From Paraburkholderia phenazinium (GTDB lineage: Bacteria; Pseudomonadota; Gammaproteobacteria; Burkholderiales; Burkholderiaceae): 64,000 bases of DNA. The DNA lies in the NCBI RefSeq assembly GCF_900141745.1, contig NZ_FSRM01000001.1, positions 2,790,001 through 2,854,000 of the forward strand, given 5' to 3'. Position numbers and translations under genes: made by a program. The notes beneath the pieces were generated by a model, which was given only the letters and a program-made list of their open reading frames with translations, was not told the DNA's origin and did no database searches. Positions 9,018 to 18,200 of the stretch are shown here, one piece after another (the stretch's first letter is position 1; the number at the start of each line of letters is the position of its first letter).

Positions 9018-10007
9018 ATGAACCAGTCGAACACCTCGGGCTTGCCGCTCGAACGCGCGTCGCGGCGCGACTTCGCAAGCCTGTGGCAGAGCTACGGCAC
9101 CTTCGGCATTCTGGTGCTCCTGCTTATTTTCTGCAGCATTGCCTCACCGCAGTACTTCCTGGCCCGGGAAAATCTCGTGCAGGTATTGCTGCAAAGCGCT
9201 GTGATGGTGTTGCTCGCTTGCGGCGTGTTTTTTACGATTCTGATCGCTGGAATCGATCTTTCGGTAGGGTCGGTACTGGCGCTCTCCGGCATGGTGATGG
9301 CCAAGCTGATGATGGCTGGAATGCCTGTCTGGCTGGCGGTACTGATCGGAGGTGTCGGCGTGGGCGCACTGCTGGGCGCTGTCAATGGCGCGCTGGTCAA
9401 TCTCACGCAATTGCACCCATTCATCATCACGCTCGGCACTGCGGCGATCTATCGTGGAGTCACGCTGATCATTTCCGATTCGCGTTCAGTATTCGGTTTT
9501 GATCGAGGGTTTGGCGACGTCGTTGCAGGACGCGCGTTCGGTGTACCCGTGCCGATTATCATCGCCGCTGCAGTTGCCGGGTTCCTGTTCTTCATCACGC
9601 GATATACGAAACTCGGGCGTAACCTCTATGCGCTTGGCGGCAACGCGCAGGCAGCGTTCTATTCCGGAATCAGCGTCAAACTGCACACGCTCGTCGTATT
9701 CGTTATTTCAGGCTCGTGCGCGGGTATTGCCGGCATTGTCACGACCGCGCGAACTGGGGCAGCCGAGCCCAATGCGGGGATAGGGTTCGAAACCTTCGCC
9801 ATCGCCTCGGCGATCATCGGCGGCACCAGCTTTTTCGGCGGGCGTGGGCAAATCGCAGGCGTAGTGATTGGTGGACTGATTATCGGCGTCATCAATAACA
9901 TCCTGAACATCATGAATGTCGAGTCTTATTACCAGCAGATCGTGATGGGTGTCCTGATCATCGCGGCGGTAACGGCCGATAAGCTTTTCACGCGCCGCAG
10001 GCGCTAG
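9018..10007 (+). CDS. Sugar ABC transporter permease (AlsC/RbsC-like)
   Basis: A 329-residue inner-membrane permease with about ten hydrophobic segments and the CUT2 motif [10 protein letters not shown] at residues 77-86. A conserved GGTSFFGGRGQIAG stretch lies in the C-terminal half. The ATG at 9018 is preferred because GGAAGGGG (9005-9012) lies six bases before it; an ATG at 8994 overlapping the ATPase stop would add eight polar residues. It completes the second sugar transporter of the window. Confidence 0.92.
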   Translation: MNQSNTSGLPLERASRRDFASLWQSYGTFGILVLLLIFCSIASPQYFLARENLVQVLLQSAVMVLLACGVFFTILIAGIDLSVGSVLALSGMVMAKLMMAGMPVWLAVLIGGVGVGALLGAVNGALVNLTQLHPFIITLGTAAIYRGVTLIISDSRSVFGFDRGFGDVVAGRAFGVPVPIIIAAAVAGFLFFITRYTKLGRNLYALGGNAQAAFYSGISVKLHTLVVFVISGSCAGIAGIVTTARTGAAEPNAGIGFETFAIASAIIGGTSFFGGRGQIAGVVIGGLIIGVINNILNIMNVESYYQQIVMGVLIIAAVTADKLFTRRRR

Positions 10008-10109
10008 CCCGTCGCCTTTGTTCGAGTGCGTGATCAGTATTACAGATTGTCCGTGTGATAACGCGGATTGGCGATACACGCGAACTACAGTTGTTTTTGT
10101 GGAGTTTCC

Positions 10110-11147
10110 ATGAATCAGGCAGTCAAGCCCATGCGACTTTTCATTGCACCGGCGCCGCGCGCGGTCGCGGATATCTTTAGTGCTTCCGATCTTGCGCGGC
10201 TGCGCGACCTCGGTGAGGTCTACCTCCACGAAGATGGCGTCGTCGACGATGCAATCTTCGACGCACATGTGGTGCAGGCCGATATTGTCGTCGGCCAGTT
10301 CGATCTTCCTGTTGACCGGTTGAACCGGATGAAGAATCTGCGGGCCATTGTCAACGTGGAAGGTAACTTCCTGCCGAACGTCGACTATGCCCAGTGTTTC
10401 CGGCAGGGTGTCCGGGTCCTGAACGTGAGTCCCGTCTTCGCTGAGCCGGTAGCTGAGGCGGCGCTTGGCATGGCGATCGACCTGGCGCGTGGCATAAGCC
10501 AGGCGGACCGGCGCTTTCGCCACAATAGCGAGCAGTATGGCCTTGAGGCAAACCGTGACGCGTTTTCTCTCTACGAAGCACCCATAGGTTTCATCGGCAT
10601 GGGCGATCTGGGACGCGCGATCTTGCCACTCGTCGCTCCCTTTCGCGGAACGGTGCGCGCATTTGATCCCTGGCTGCCAGCGGCCTACATCGAGTCGTTG
10701 GGTTGCCAGCCGGCGACGCTTGAGGATGTGCTGCGTGAGTCGCAGGTCGTTTTCGTAGTAGCTGGCGTAACGTCGCAAAATCAGGGCTTTCTGACACGCG
10801 AGCAGTTCATGTCCATGAGATCTGGCTCCGCATTTGTCCTCGTGAGCCGTGCTGGTGTGGTTGATTTCGATGCGATGCTCGACGTCGCCGGGCAGGGCCA
10901 CATCCGGGTGGCAACCGACGTATTTCCTGTTGAACCATTGCCGAAAAATCACCGCGCACGTTCGCTGGACAACGTGCTGCTATCGCCACATCAGGCCGGA
11001 GCGCTTGACGCGGTGCTTCGCGAGATAGGCCGCAGGGCGCTGGCCGATATCGAACTGATCGCGCGTGGACTACCGCCAGTGATGTGCAAGATTGCGCAGC
11101 CGGAGACGGTGGGTCTGATGCGCAGCAAGCCAATCGAAAAGAGCTAG
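10110..11147 (+). CDS. D-isomer-specific 2-hydroxyacid dehydrogenase family protein
   Basis: A 345-residue NAD-dependent dehydrogenase of the phosphoglycerate dehydrogenase superfamily. The NAD-binding motif GMGDLG is at residues 163-168. The catalytic Arg/Glu/His set can be seen in VLVSRAGVVD, DVFPVEPLP and LLSPHQAG. The ATG at 10110 follows GGAG (10101-10104). It is 102 bp behind the permease gene on the same strand and 9 bp before the next gene, so it belongs to the sugar operon. Inference: it interconverts a 2-keto and 2-hydroxy acid derived from the sugar. Confidence 0.88.
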   Translation: MNQAVKPMRLFIAPAPRAVADIFSASDLARLRDLGEVYLHEDGVVDDAIFDAHVVQADIVVGQFDLPVDRLNRMKNLRAIVNVEGNFLPNVDYAQCFRQGVRVLNVSPVFAEPVAEAALGMAIDLARGISQADRRFRHNSEQYGLEANRDAFSLYEAPIGFIGMGDLGRAILPLVAPFRGTVRAFDPWLPAAYIESLGCQPATLEDVLRESQVVFVVAGVTSQNQGFLTREQFMSMRSGSAFVLVSRAGVVDFDAMLDVAGQGHIRVATDVFPVEPLPKNHRARSLDNVLLSPHQAGALDAVLREIGRRALADIELIARGLPPVMCKIAQPETVGLMRSKPIEKS

Positions 11148-11156
11148 GACCGGTTG

Positions 11157-12122
11157 ATGATTGGTGATATCTCTCATTTTCTGGCAACGCCTGACGAGAG
11201 CCGGCGGTCGCGACGGTCTCTGCGATGGATCTGCTTTCGTGGCTGGCAGGCGCTCGTTCTGACTCAGGATGAACTCGAATTGACGGTAGTGCCGTCAATT
11301 GGTGGGCGTCTGATAAGCATACGCCACGGAGGTGTGGAGCTCGCCTACGTCAGCGATGCCCTGGCTGGCAAAATGCCGGACGGCAGTGATGAGCAGTGGC
11401 GAGTCTTATGTGGTGAATGGGGCTTTCCATTATGGGGTGGGGGCAAGACGTGGGTTGCGCCGGAGTCGAACTGGCCTGATGGCGCGCCGCAGCGCGATCT
11501 CGATAGCGGACCCTACGGTGTGCTAGCCACATGGAACGGCATTGATTCGATGGGCGTGGAACTGGGCAGTGGTGTGTGCGGGCGAAGCGGGCTGCAGATT
11601 ACCCGGCGCATCGAGCTTGCAGCAAACGGCGTCTGGACGACGGTGCATCGATTGATCAACCGCTCCGGCGAGATTCGTGAGTGCGGCATCTGGGATGTGT
11701 TGATGCTCCGGCGCCCTGGCTCGGTAAGCGTACGACTCGATCAAACCGGCGACCAATGGCGTGAGGCAATTGTGCCGTTTCCAGAAAAAGGACCGATAGG
11801 TGACGTACGTGGTTCGAGATTCCTGAGTTTCGCCGACGGCGTGCTATCAGCCCACTGCGACGACGCCATTGAGTTCAAGTTTGGTATCAACGCATCGGGC
11901 GGTGCTCTGGACGTTCGACTGATGCTACCGGAGGGTAACAAGCGTCTGCTGCGAAGCTTCGACGTAGTTGCTGATGCGCGGTACCTGCATGGCGCTCCGA
12001 TGGAAGTGTTCAATGCACCGGCGCTGCCGTACTTTGAGATTGAATCGCATGGGCCGGCGCATACCTTGGAGGCTGGCGCTGCATGTGAATTGCGAGTTAA
12101 GGAATGGGTTTCGTCGCGCTAG
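11157..12122 (+). CDS. Galactose-mutarotase-like (DUF4380-like) protein
   Basis: A 321-residue cytoplasmic protein whose N-terminus (ELTVVPSIGGRLISIRHGG) and middle (WGGGKTWVAPESNWPDG) look like the beta-sandwich of aldose-1-epimerase relatives. I associate it with the DUF4380 group, but no catalytic residue can be assigned with confidence. It starts nine bases after the dehydrogenase stop, so the two are co-transcribed. A role in handling anomers of the sugar substrate is an inference. The next gene, a helicase, starts only 28 bases downstream but is functionally unrelated. Confidence 0.7.
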   Translation: MIGDISHFLATPDESRRSRRSLRWICFRGWQALVLTQDELELTVVPSIGGRLISIRHGGVELAYVSDALAGKMPDGSDEQWRVLCGEWGFPLWGGGKTWVAPESNWPDGAPQRDLDSGPYGVLATWNGIDSMGVELGSGVCGRSGLQITRRIELAANGVWTTVHRLINRSGEIRECGIWDVLMLRRPGSVSVRLDQTGDQWREAIVPFPEKGPIGDVRGSRFLSFADGVLSAHCDDAIEFKFGINASGGALDVRLMLPEGNKRLLRSFDVVADARYLHGAPMEVFNAPALPYFEIESHGPAHTLEAGAACELRVKEWVSSR

Positions 12123-12150
12123 AATTGCGGCTTTAGCCCGGAATACGCCG

Positions 12151-13596
12151 ATGTCTTTTGCCTCGCTTGGCCTGATCGATCTCTTGCTGCGTAATGTACA
12201 GGACCTCAATTACCAGACACCTACGCCGGTGCAGGCCAAGGCGATTCCTGCTGTGCTCAGTGGCAAGGACGTCATGGCCGCGGCACAGACCGGCACTGGC
12301 AAGACGGCGGGTTTTGCGCTGCCGCTGTTGCAACGGCTAGCGCAACACGGCCCGGCGGTGTCCAGCAACCGCGCACGTGTTCTGGTGCTGGTGCCCACGC
12401 GTGAACTGGCCGAACAGGTGCTGCAAAGCTTTATCGATTACGGCAAAGGCCTCGACTTACGATTTCTGGCCGCCTACGGCGGCGTCAGTATCAACCCGCA
12501 GATGATGAAGTTGCGCAAAGGCGTGGATGTGCTCGTTGCCACGCCGGGCCGTTTGCTAGATCTCAATCGCCAGAACGCAGTGCAGTTTGATCAAGTACAA
12601 ACGCTGGTGCTGGATGAAGCCGACCGCATGCTGGATCTGGGCTTTGCGCGTGAACTCAACGCTGTCTTTGCTGCCTTGCCCGCTCAGCGCCAGACACTGC
12701 TGTTCTCCGCCACGTTTACCGATGACATCCGCGCCATGGCGGCGGACATTCTGCGCGGCCCGGTCAATATCAGCGTCAGCCCGCCCAATGCCACGGCCGC
12801 CAGGATCAAGCAGTGGGTGGTGCCGGTGGATAAAAAGAACAAGCCTGACCTCTTCATGCACCTTGTGGCTGAGAACAAGTGGGAGCACGCGCTGGTGTTC
12901 GTCAAAACCCGCAATGGCGTGGATTACCTCGCGGCCATGCTGGACGAAGCGGGCTATGCGGTCGACACCATCCACGGCGACAAGCCGCAATCCGCGCGCC
13001 TGCGTGCGTTGGAGCGCTTCAAGACGGGCGAAGTACCTATGCTGGTCGCCACCGATGTGGCGGCGCGAGGGCTGGATATCGACGACCTGCCGCTGGTGAT
13101 CAACGTTGATCTGCCGATCGTGGCGCAAGACTATGTGCATCGCATTGGCCGTACCGGTCGAGCGGGCGCTAGCGGCGTGGCGGTGTCCCTTGTGTGTGCC
13201 GATGAAGCGCCGCAACTGGCCGCGATTGAAGCGCTGATCCGCCAAACGCTGCCTCGTGAAGAAGAGCCGGGTTTTGAAGCCGAACACCGCGTGCCGCAAA
13301 CTAGCGCGACGGGCCAGATCATCAAGAAACCGAAAAAGCCCAAGAAGCCGAAAGCGCCGCAAGCTGCGCCGGGCGGCATGGCAGTGTTTGGCAAAAAACC
13401 GCGCCCGCAAAGTGGTGAAAACGAACACAAACCTGCGGCGCAGCGCGCTGTGGCCGCGGGTAAAGGCACGAGCTTGTCTAGCGGTAACCCATTCGGCGTG
13501 CAGAAGCCACGCAGCAAACCCGCCAGCAAACCAGCAGCGGGTTCTCGTAAGCCGGCTGGCAAACCCGCTGGTGGCCGCGCCAAACGCCAACCCTGA
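12151..13596 (+). CDS. rhlE: DEAD-box ATP-dependent RNA helicase (RhlE type)
   Basis: A 481-residue RNA helicase. It shows the Q motif (YQTPTPVQ), Walker A AQTGTGKT, PTRELAEQ, LDEADRM, the SAT motif (FSATF) and HRIGRTGR, in the normal order over about 380 residues. The last 100 residues are a Lys/Pro/Ala/Arg-rich tail (for example KKPKKPKKPKAP) of the type that binds RNA. The ATG at 12151 gives the normal RhlE N-terminus MSFASLGL. Such proteins remodel rRNA precursors or cold-stabilised RNA. It does not belong functionally to the preceding sugar genes. Confidence 0.95.
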   Translation: MSFASLGLIDLLLRNVQDLNYQTPTPVQAKAIPAVLSGKDVMAAAQTGTGKTAGFALPLLQRLAQHGPAVSSNRARVLVLVPTRELAEQVLQSFIDYGKGLDLRFLAAYGGVSINPQMMKLRKGVDVLVATPGRLLDLNRQNAVQFDQVQTLVLDEADRMLDLGFARELNAVFAALPAQRQTLLFSATFTDDIRAMAADILRGPVNISVSPPNATAARIKQWVVPVDKKNKPDLFMHLVAENKWEHALVFVKTRNGVDYLAAMLDEAGYAVDTIHGDKPQSARLRALERFKTGEVPMLVATDVAARGLDIDDLPLVINVDLPIVAQDYVHRIGRTGRAGASGVAVSLVCADEAPQLAAIEALIRQTLPREEEPGFEAEHRVPQTSATGQIIKKPKKPKKPKAPQAAPGGMAVFGKKPRPQSGENEHKPAAQRAVAAGKGTSLSSGNPFGVQKPRSKPASKPAAGSRKPAGKPAGGRAKRQP

Positions 13597-14354
13597 TCCT
13601 TGGGGTGAGTGACGCCAGCCTTGGAACGGGCTGGCGGTTCGCGGACCGCTGGCAGGCAGCGGCGCAGCTTCGGCGTGCATCAGATCGTCGGGGATCGGCG
13701 CACTGAACTCAAGATCGACAGCAACTTCGGAGCCGAACGGACGTTGACATCGTGCGTAGCGAGTGTCCGGTCGAGGTCTGGCTGGGATGCCGCAGCATGC
13801 GCCGCAGCAGCCGGACCGGAGCAGGAAACCGGACATTTCTAAAAAGCTCTTACATACATACAAAGGTTCGATAATTTATCTTATGTCAAATTGACTTTTC
13901 AACGGAAGCTATTCACAAAACGTGCTTCGGAGCCTCATCCAGTTTGAAGCGGCCGAAAACCCCGCCGGTCTCTCACGTTTCGTATCCATACGGAAATGAA
14001 GTGATTGATTTTCGCAAGCTGAGGCAAGCGAGCCGACAGCGCAGATTGAAGAGCGCGACGCGACATCGACGCGCAGCCAGCGACGGCAACGCCGACAGGT
14101 AACACATCTACCTGTGAACCTGACCGAGCCAATGGAAACTGCGCGCCATTAGTAACATCAGCGTTCAAAACCTTCCGCTGCAGCCGCGCCCTCACCTAAG
14201 CCCTTTTCCCCAACCCATCCCACCTGGTGTTACCGCCCGCTTATGTCTATGCTTCCTTAACCCCTTGGCCACTCGCAGCGCCAACGACGCTTCCGCGCCA
14301 AACGAAGCCGTCCAAAGCCCAGCAAGGGGGAAAACCTAAAACGGAGAAAACCCA
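13597..14354. other. Non-coding gap of about 760 bp
   Basis: No convincing gene is visible here. A GCCAGCC/GGCTGGC hairpin (13614-13635) lies just after the helicase stop and may end its transcript. The stretch 13840-13925 is AT-rich, while the rest has short open frames without ribosome binding sites or recognisable products. It may hold the helicase trailer, the promoter of the CHRD gene and decayed sequence. Confidence 0.5.
13614..13635 (+). terminator. Possible terminator hairpin after the helicase gene
   Basis: GCCAGCC (13614-13620) pairs with GGCTGGC (13629-13635) around an 8-base loop, 17 bases after the stop codon. No run of T follows, so intrinsic termination is uncertain. Confidence 0.4.
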
Positions 14355-14816
14355 ATGACAGTATCGATCTCGCGGCGCGCCATTCTGCTGTTCACCGGTC
14401 TCGCACTCTCGGGCACGCTGTCGCTCGCGCAAGCGGCGCCGGTCTCATTTACCGTACCGCTCACGGGCGACCAGCAGGTGCCTCCGGTGCAAACTCCCGG
14501 CAGCGGCACCGCCAATCTCACGTACGACTCGAGCACCCACGTCGTGACGTGGAACATCACCTTCAGCGGTTTGACGAGCCCAGCCACCATGGCGCATTTT
14601 CACGGCCCGGCTCCTGCCGGTAAAAACGCCGGCGTGAAGGTGTGGATCTCGCAGAAAGGCAATATGTCCGTGACGAGTCCGCTCAGCGGTCAGGCAACCT
14701 TGTCCGCGGATGACGCCCAGATTTTCGAAGCCGGCAATATGTACATCAACGTCCACACCAAGACCAACCCGGGTGGTGAGATCCGCGGCCAGGTCATGCC
14801 GCCGAAGGGTAACTGA
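14355..14816 (+). CDS. CHRD domain-containing secreted protein
   Basis: A 153-residue protein with an N-terminal signal peptide (SISRRAILLFTGLALSGTLSLAQA, cleavage near residue 27). A single CHRD domain follows, marked by LTGDQQVPPVQTPGSGTA, MAHFHGPAPAGKNAGVKVW and YINVHTKTNPGGEIRGQV. The ATG at 14355 follows ACGGAG eight bases upstream. CHRD domains occur in chordin and in many bacterial exported proteins of unknown function; the conserved His and Gly positions suggest a folded extracytoplasmic domain. It is convergent with the cytochrome b561 gene, with only 33 bp between stops. Confidence 0.88.
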   Translation: MTVSISRRAILLFTGLALSGTLSLAQAAPVSFTVPLTGDQQVPPVQTPGSGTANLTYDSSTHVVTWNITFSGLTSPATMAHFHGPAPAGKNAGVKVWISQKGNMSVTSPLSGQATLSADDAQIFEAGNMYINVHTKTNPGGEIRGQVMPPKGN

Positions 14817-14849
14817 CGCACCGCGCTTCAGCCATAGCAGCAGACGTGG

Positions 14850-15542
14850 TCAGAGATAGGCCGCAAGCAGCACCACCACCGCAGCGCCAATCGCAAGCGG
14901 CAGCAGTGCCAGCACCGCTGGCCGCTGCCGCGGTGCGGCAATATTCGAAGGCAACGCCTTATAGCCCGTCAGCATCGGGCGCAGCAGGTTGTGCCGCTTC
15001 ACCACGGCGTAGAGTGCGATCACCAGCACATGCAGTGCGACCGCCGCCAGCAACACATCCCACACCACTCCATGCAGCGTGGAAATCGCACTGGCGATCC
15101 AGGCGGGCACCCATTCGCTCAACGGACCCTCGTCCGCGACCTCGTTGTACACGTACAGGCCGCTTAGCGTCTCAAGCAGGAGCAGGACGAGCAGCAACAA
15201 GACCATCCATCCGCCGGCCGCGTTATGGCCCACCTGATCGTCCGGCTCGCGGCGAAACAGGTGCGACAGATGCCGCACCGCGGCCGCCGGTGACGCCACA
15301 AAATTTCTGAAGCGCGCCGTATCGCTGCCGAAGCAGCCCCACAGTAACCTGAACAGCAGCAACGCGAGCAGCGCTTCGCCGGCCCGCACATGCCAGTCGA
15401 TCAGATTCAGCTTCAAGGTCGTATAAGCGGCCGCAACCAGTACCACCATCAACCAGTGAAACAGGCGCGTCGGCGCATCCCACACAAGTACGCGGCGACG
15501 ACCCGGTTGTCCCGGCGGCGAAACGGGTTCGTCGGCGTTCAT
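14850..15542 (-). CDS. Cytochrome b561-family protein
   Basis: A 230-residue membrane protein with the Cytochrome_B (pfam01292-type) N-terminus VWDAPTRLFHWLMV, whose His is a probable haem ligand, and about five hydrophobic helices. Proteins of this type are di-haem b cytochromes of the inner membrane that pass electrons from quinol to periplasmic cytochrome c partners. The ATG at 15542 follows GGGGAGG nine bases upstream; the frame extends 18 codons further without need. No cytochrome c gene adjoins it. Its gene lies 60 bp downstream of the fatty-acid transporter gene on the same strand. Confidence 0.87.
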   Translation of the reverse strand: MNADEPVSPPGQPGRRRVLVWDAPTRLFHWLMVVLVAAAYTTLKLNLIDWHVRAGEALLALLLFRLLWGCFGSDTARFRNFVASPAAAVRHLSHLFRREPDDQVGHNAAGGWMVLLLLVLLLLETLSGLYVYNEVADEGPLSEWVPAWIASAISTLHGVVWDVLLAAVALHVLVIALYAVVKRHNLLRPMLTGYKALPSNIAAPRQRPAVLALLPLAIGAAVVVLLAAYL

Positions 15543-15602
15543 GAAGTTGGGCCTCCCCAGTGAAGCGGCCAGCAGCAACAGCAATCCGGATGCCACAGAA
15601 AT

Positions 15603-16925
15603 CTAGAAGAGATAAAGCCCCGCGACAAACACCACGCCCGAGAACAGCAGCGCCGTTACGCAATATCCCATGATGTCGCGCACGCCAAGGCCGGCAATCG
15701 CCAGCGCAGGAAGCGCCCAGAACGGCTGCGCCATATTGGTCCACGCCTCGCCGTAGGCGATCGCCATTGCTGACTTTCCGAGGTCGGCATGCAGCGCCTG
15801 CGCGGCCGGCATGACGAAAGGCCCCTGCACCACCCAATGGCCGCCGCCGCTCGGCACGGCAAAATTGATTACCGCTGAACTGAGGAACGCGAGCAGCGGG
15901 AACGTATGCACGTTGGCAATCTCCACGAACCATGTGGTGATGATGCCGGCCAGTCCCGAGTGATCCATCAATGCCTGAATCCCGGCGTAAAACGGAAACT
16001 GGATCATGATCGCGGAAGCGCCCTTCGCTGCCGCGCCCACCGCGCGCGCGTATGCCATCGGCGTCTTGTGCAGCACCATGCCGGCGGCGAGGAACACCAG
16101 GTTCACGGTATCGATGTCGAGCGTAAACCCCTTCTGCACCGTACGCACCACCAGATATACCGCACACACCAGCGCTACCAGCAACGCCAGCACGCGGCTT
16201 TCCTCGAGCCGTTCGGCAAGCGTTGCATCAGCCGGAAGCTTTCGTTCGACGGATGGCGGGTCTTCGAGCAGCGCCGGGTCTACCGCCACGACATCCTCGG
16301 GTTTGGGCATCATCAGCCGCGCGAGGATCGGCAGCAGCACGATCAGACCAAACGTGATGAAGGCGTTGTAGCCGGTGAAGATCGTGTGCGAGACAGGAAT
16401 CAGTCCAATGGTCTTTTCCATCGGATTGCCCTTGGTGGCCGCAACCAGTGGCACCGACCCGGACAGCCCGCCGTGCCACGTGAGGAAGCCCATATATGCA
16501 GATGCCACGAGCAAACGGTAGTCGGTGCCCTTCACGCGCCGCGCGACTTCGCGCGCCAGCATCGCACCGAGCACGAGGCCGAAGCCCCAGTTGATGGCGC
16601 ATGCAATCGCGCCGCAAAACGCCACCAGCATGACGCCTTGCGCAGGCGTGCGGGCCGAACTTGCCAGTGCGATCAACAACCGCTTCACCGGGCCAGAACT
16701 GGCGAGCGCATGACCGGTCACCAGAATCATGGCCATTTGCATCGAGAAGGCCAGCAGGTTCCAGAAACCGCCGCCCCACATCGTCACCAGTTCCGCCGGC
16801 GCTTTCGGCGTCAAGGCAAAGGCCAGCACGAACGTTGCAATCGTCAGGAAGATCGCAAAGATCAGCGGGTCAGGCAGCACGCGATGCACCACCTGAGTAA
16901 AAAAGCGCGAGATACGCTGAATCAA
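15603..16925 (-). CDS. atoE: Short-chain fatty acid transporter (AtoE family)
   Basis: A 440-residue inner-membrane transporter with about ten to twelve hydrophobic segments. Features typical of the AtoE/TIGR00366 family include INWGFGLVLGAMLARE, TWHGGLSGSVPL and VPSGGGHWVVQGPF. The family is believed to import short-chain fatty acids such as acetoacetate or butyrate. The best start is a TTG at 16925 with GAGGAG seven bases upstream, giving MIQRISRFF; an in-frame GTG at 16943 is an alternative. No atoDAB-type CoA-transferase genes are adjacent. It is divergent from the aldo/keto reductase. Confidence 0.88.
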   Translation of the reverse strand: MIQRISRFFTQVVHRVLPDPLIFAIFLTIATFVLAFALTPKAPAELVTMWGGGFWNLLAFSMQMAMILVTGHALASSGPVKRLLIALASSARTPAQGVMLVAFCGAIACAINWGFGLVLGAMLAREVARRVKGTDYRLLVASAYMGFLTWHGGLSGSVPLVAATKGNPMEKTIGLIPVSHTIFTGYNAFITFGLIVLLPILARLMMPKPEDVVAVDPALLEDPPSVERKLPADATLAERLEESRVLALLVALVCAVYLVVRTVQKGFTLDIDTVNLVFLAAGMVLHKTPMAYARAVGAAAKGASAIMIQFPFYAGIQALMDHSGLAGIITTWFVEIANVHTFPLLAFLSSAVINFAVPSGGGHWVVQGPFVMPAAQALHADLGKSAMAIAYGEAWTNMAQPFWALPALAIAGLGVRDIMGYCVTALLFSGVVFVAGLYLF

Positions 16926-17052
16926 CTGTCTACTCCTCGTCACCAATGATATTTTTAACGGGCGGTTTAAATCTTGCGCCGGATTGCTTTGGCCGCGTCT
17001 TTTCCGCCCACTTCCCCGGCCGCGATTCTTGCATGAAACGAGGGGTTTTGCT

Positions 17053-17079
17053 GCGACGCAGGCACGCGCCCTGCGTCGC
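17053..17079 (+). other. 10-bp inverted repeat in the leader of the aldo/keto reductase gene
   Basis: GCGACGCAGG (17053-17062) and CCTGCGTCGC (17070-17079) are perfect inverted copies around a 7-base spacer, 29 bases before the ATG at 17109 and just upstream of its AGGAG. It could be a regulator operator or an RNA hairpin. No T-tract follows. Confidence 0.45.
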
Positions 17080-17108
17080 GGCGTGTCTACATAGGAGATT
17101 GTCTGATC

Positions 17109-18170
17109 ATGGAATATCGTCAACTCGGCCGTTCCGGCCTCAAGGTGTCGACCGTCACGCTCGGCACGATGACAATGGGTGGCAAAGGAAAATTTGCGAG
17201 CGTCGGTGAAGTGGGCCTCGAAGAGGCGCGCCGGCAGATCGATATGTGCCTCGAAGCCGGCGTCAACCTGATTGACACGGCCGATGTCTATTCGAACGGC
17301 GCGTCGGAGGAGATCGTCGGCGCGGCGCTCGGCGGCAAGCGCAAAGGTGGCGTGCTGATCGCCACCAAGGCGCGCTTTCCAATGGGCGACGGCCCGAACG
17401 ATCGCGGCCTGTCCCGGCATCATCTGATCGAGGCGTGCGAGGCGAGCCTGCGGCGTCTCAAGACGGATGTGATCGACCTCTATCAGGTGCACGAGTGGGA
17501 TGGTCTCACGCCGCTCGAGGAGACGCTCGAGGCGCTCGATATGCTGGTGCGGCACGGCAAGATCCGTTACGTCGGCTGCTCGAACTACTCCGCCTGGCAT
17601 CTGATGAAGGCGCTGCACGTGAGCGAGCGGGACCGCCTGCCGCGTTTCGTCAGCCAGCAGATCCACTACACGCTCGAGGCGCGTGAAGCGGAATATGAAC
17701 TTGCGCCGCTCGCGCTCGATCAGGGCCTCGGCATTCTGGTTTGGAGTCCGCTAGCCGGCGGTCTGTTGTCGGGCAAGCATCGCCGCGACACGACGCCGGA
17801 AGGCACGCGCCAACTCGCGGGCTGGACCGAACCGCCGATCCGCGATCAGGACCGCCTCTGGAACATCGTCGACGCTCTCGTCGAGATTGCCGGCGAGCTC
17901 AATATCTCCGCCGCCCAGGTCGCGCTGGCGTGGACACTGGGACGTCCGGCAGTCGCTTCGGTGATCATCGGCGGGCGCAACGAGAAGCAGTTGCGCGACA
18001 ACCTCGGCGCGGCCGACGTCAAGCTGAGCGATGCGCAGCGCGAGCGGCTCGATCAGGTCAGCGCCCCTCCTCTGCTCTACCCCTACTGGCATCAGCTGCA
18101 GACCGCCAGTGACCGCCTTGGCGCGGCCGATCTGTCGCTGCTGGGGCCGCATCTGAAGAAGAAGGCGTAG
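17109..18170 (+). CDS. Aldo/keto reductase
   Basis: A 353-residue NADPH-dependent TIM-barrel oxidoreductase. The catalytic Asp/Tyr/Lys/His set is visible in LIDTADVYSNG, IATKARF and LYQVHEWDG, and the cofactor-binding end in SVIIGGRNEKQLRDN. AGGAG lies about 11 bases before the ATG. The substrate is unknown. A related reductase lies at 36221-37261; both share the SN(Y/F)S(A/G)WHLMK segment and a VYPYWHQ/LYPYWHQ C-terminal segment, so they are paralogues. A clear terminator follows the stop. Confidence 0.93.
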   Translation: MEYRQLGRSGLKVSTVTLGTMTMGGKGKFASVGEVGLEEARRQIDMCLEAGVNLIDTADVYSNGASEEIVGAALGGKRKGGVLIATKARFPMGDGPNDRGLSRHHLIEACEASLRRLKTDVIDLYQVHEWDGLTPLEETLEALDMLVRHGKIRYVGCSNYSAWHLMKALHVSERDRLPRFVSQQIHYTLEAREAEYELAPLALDQGLGILVWSPLAGGLLSGKHRRDTTPEGTRQLAGWTEPPIRDQDRLWNIVDALVEIAGELNISAAQVALAWTLGRPAVASVIIGGRNEKQLRDNLGAADVKLSDAQRERLDQVSAPPLLYPYWHQLQTASDRLGAADLSLLGPHLKKKA

Positions 18171-18200
18171 GCAAACTGCCGCTGGAGCCGCACGCAAAAC

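Noticed and set aside
9708..10952. Open frame of 414 codons antisense to the permease and hydroxyacid dehydrogenase genes
   Set aside because: Both sense genes have clear family motifs, and the antisense frame spans their intergenic gap without a start signal.
13935..14195. Possible 86-residue gene on the minus strand in the gap after the helicase
   Set aside because: No ribosome binding site, no recognised family, and the composition does not look coding. I record the region as non-coding.
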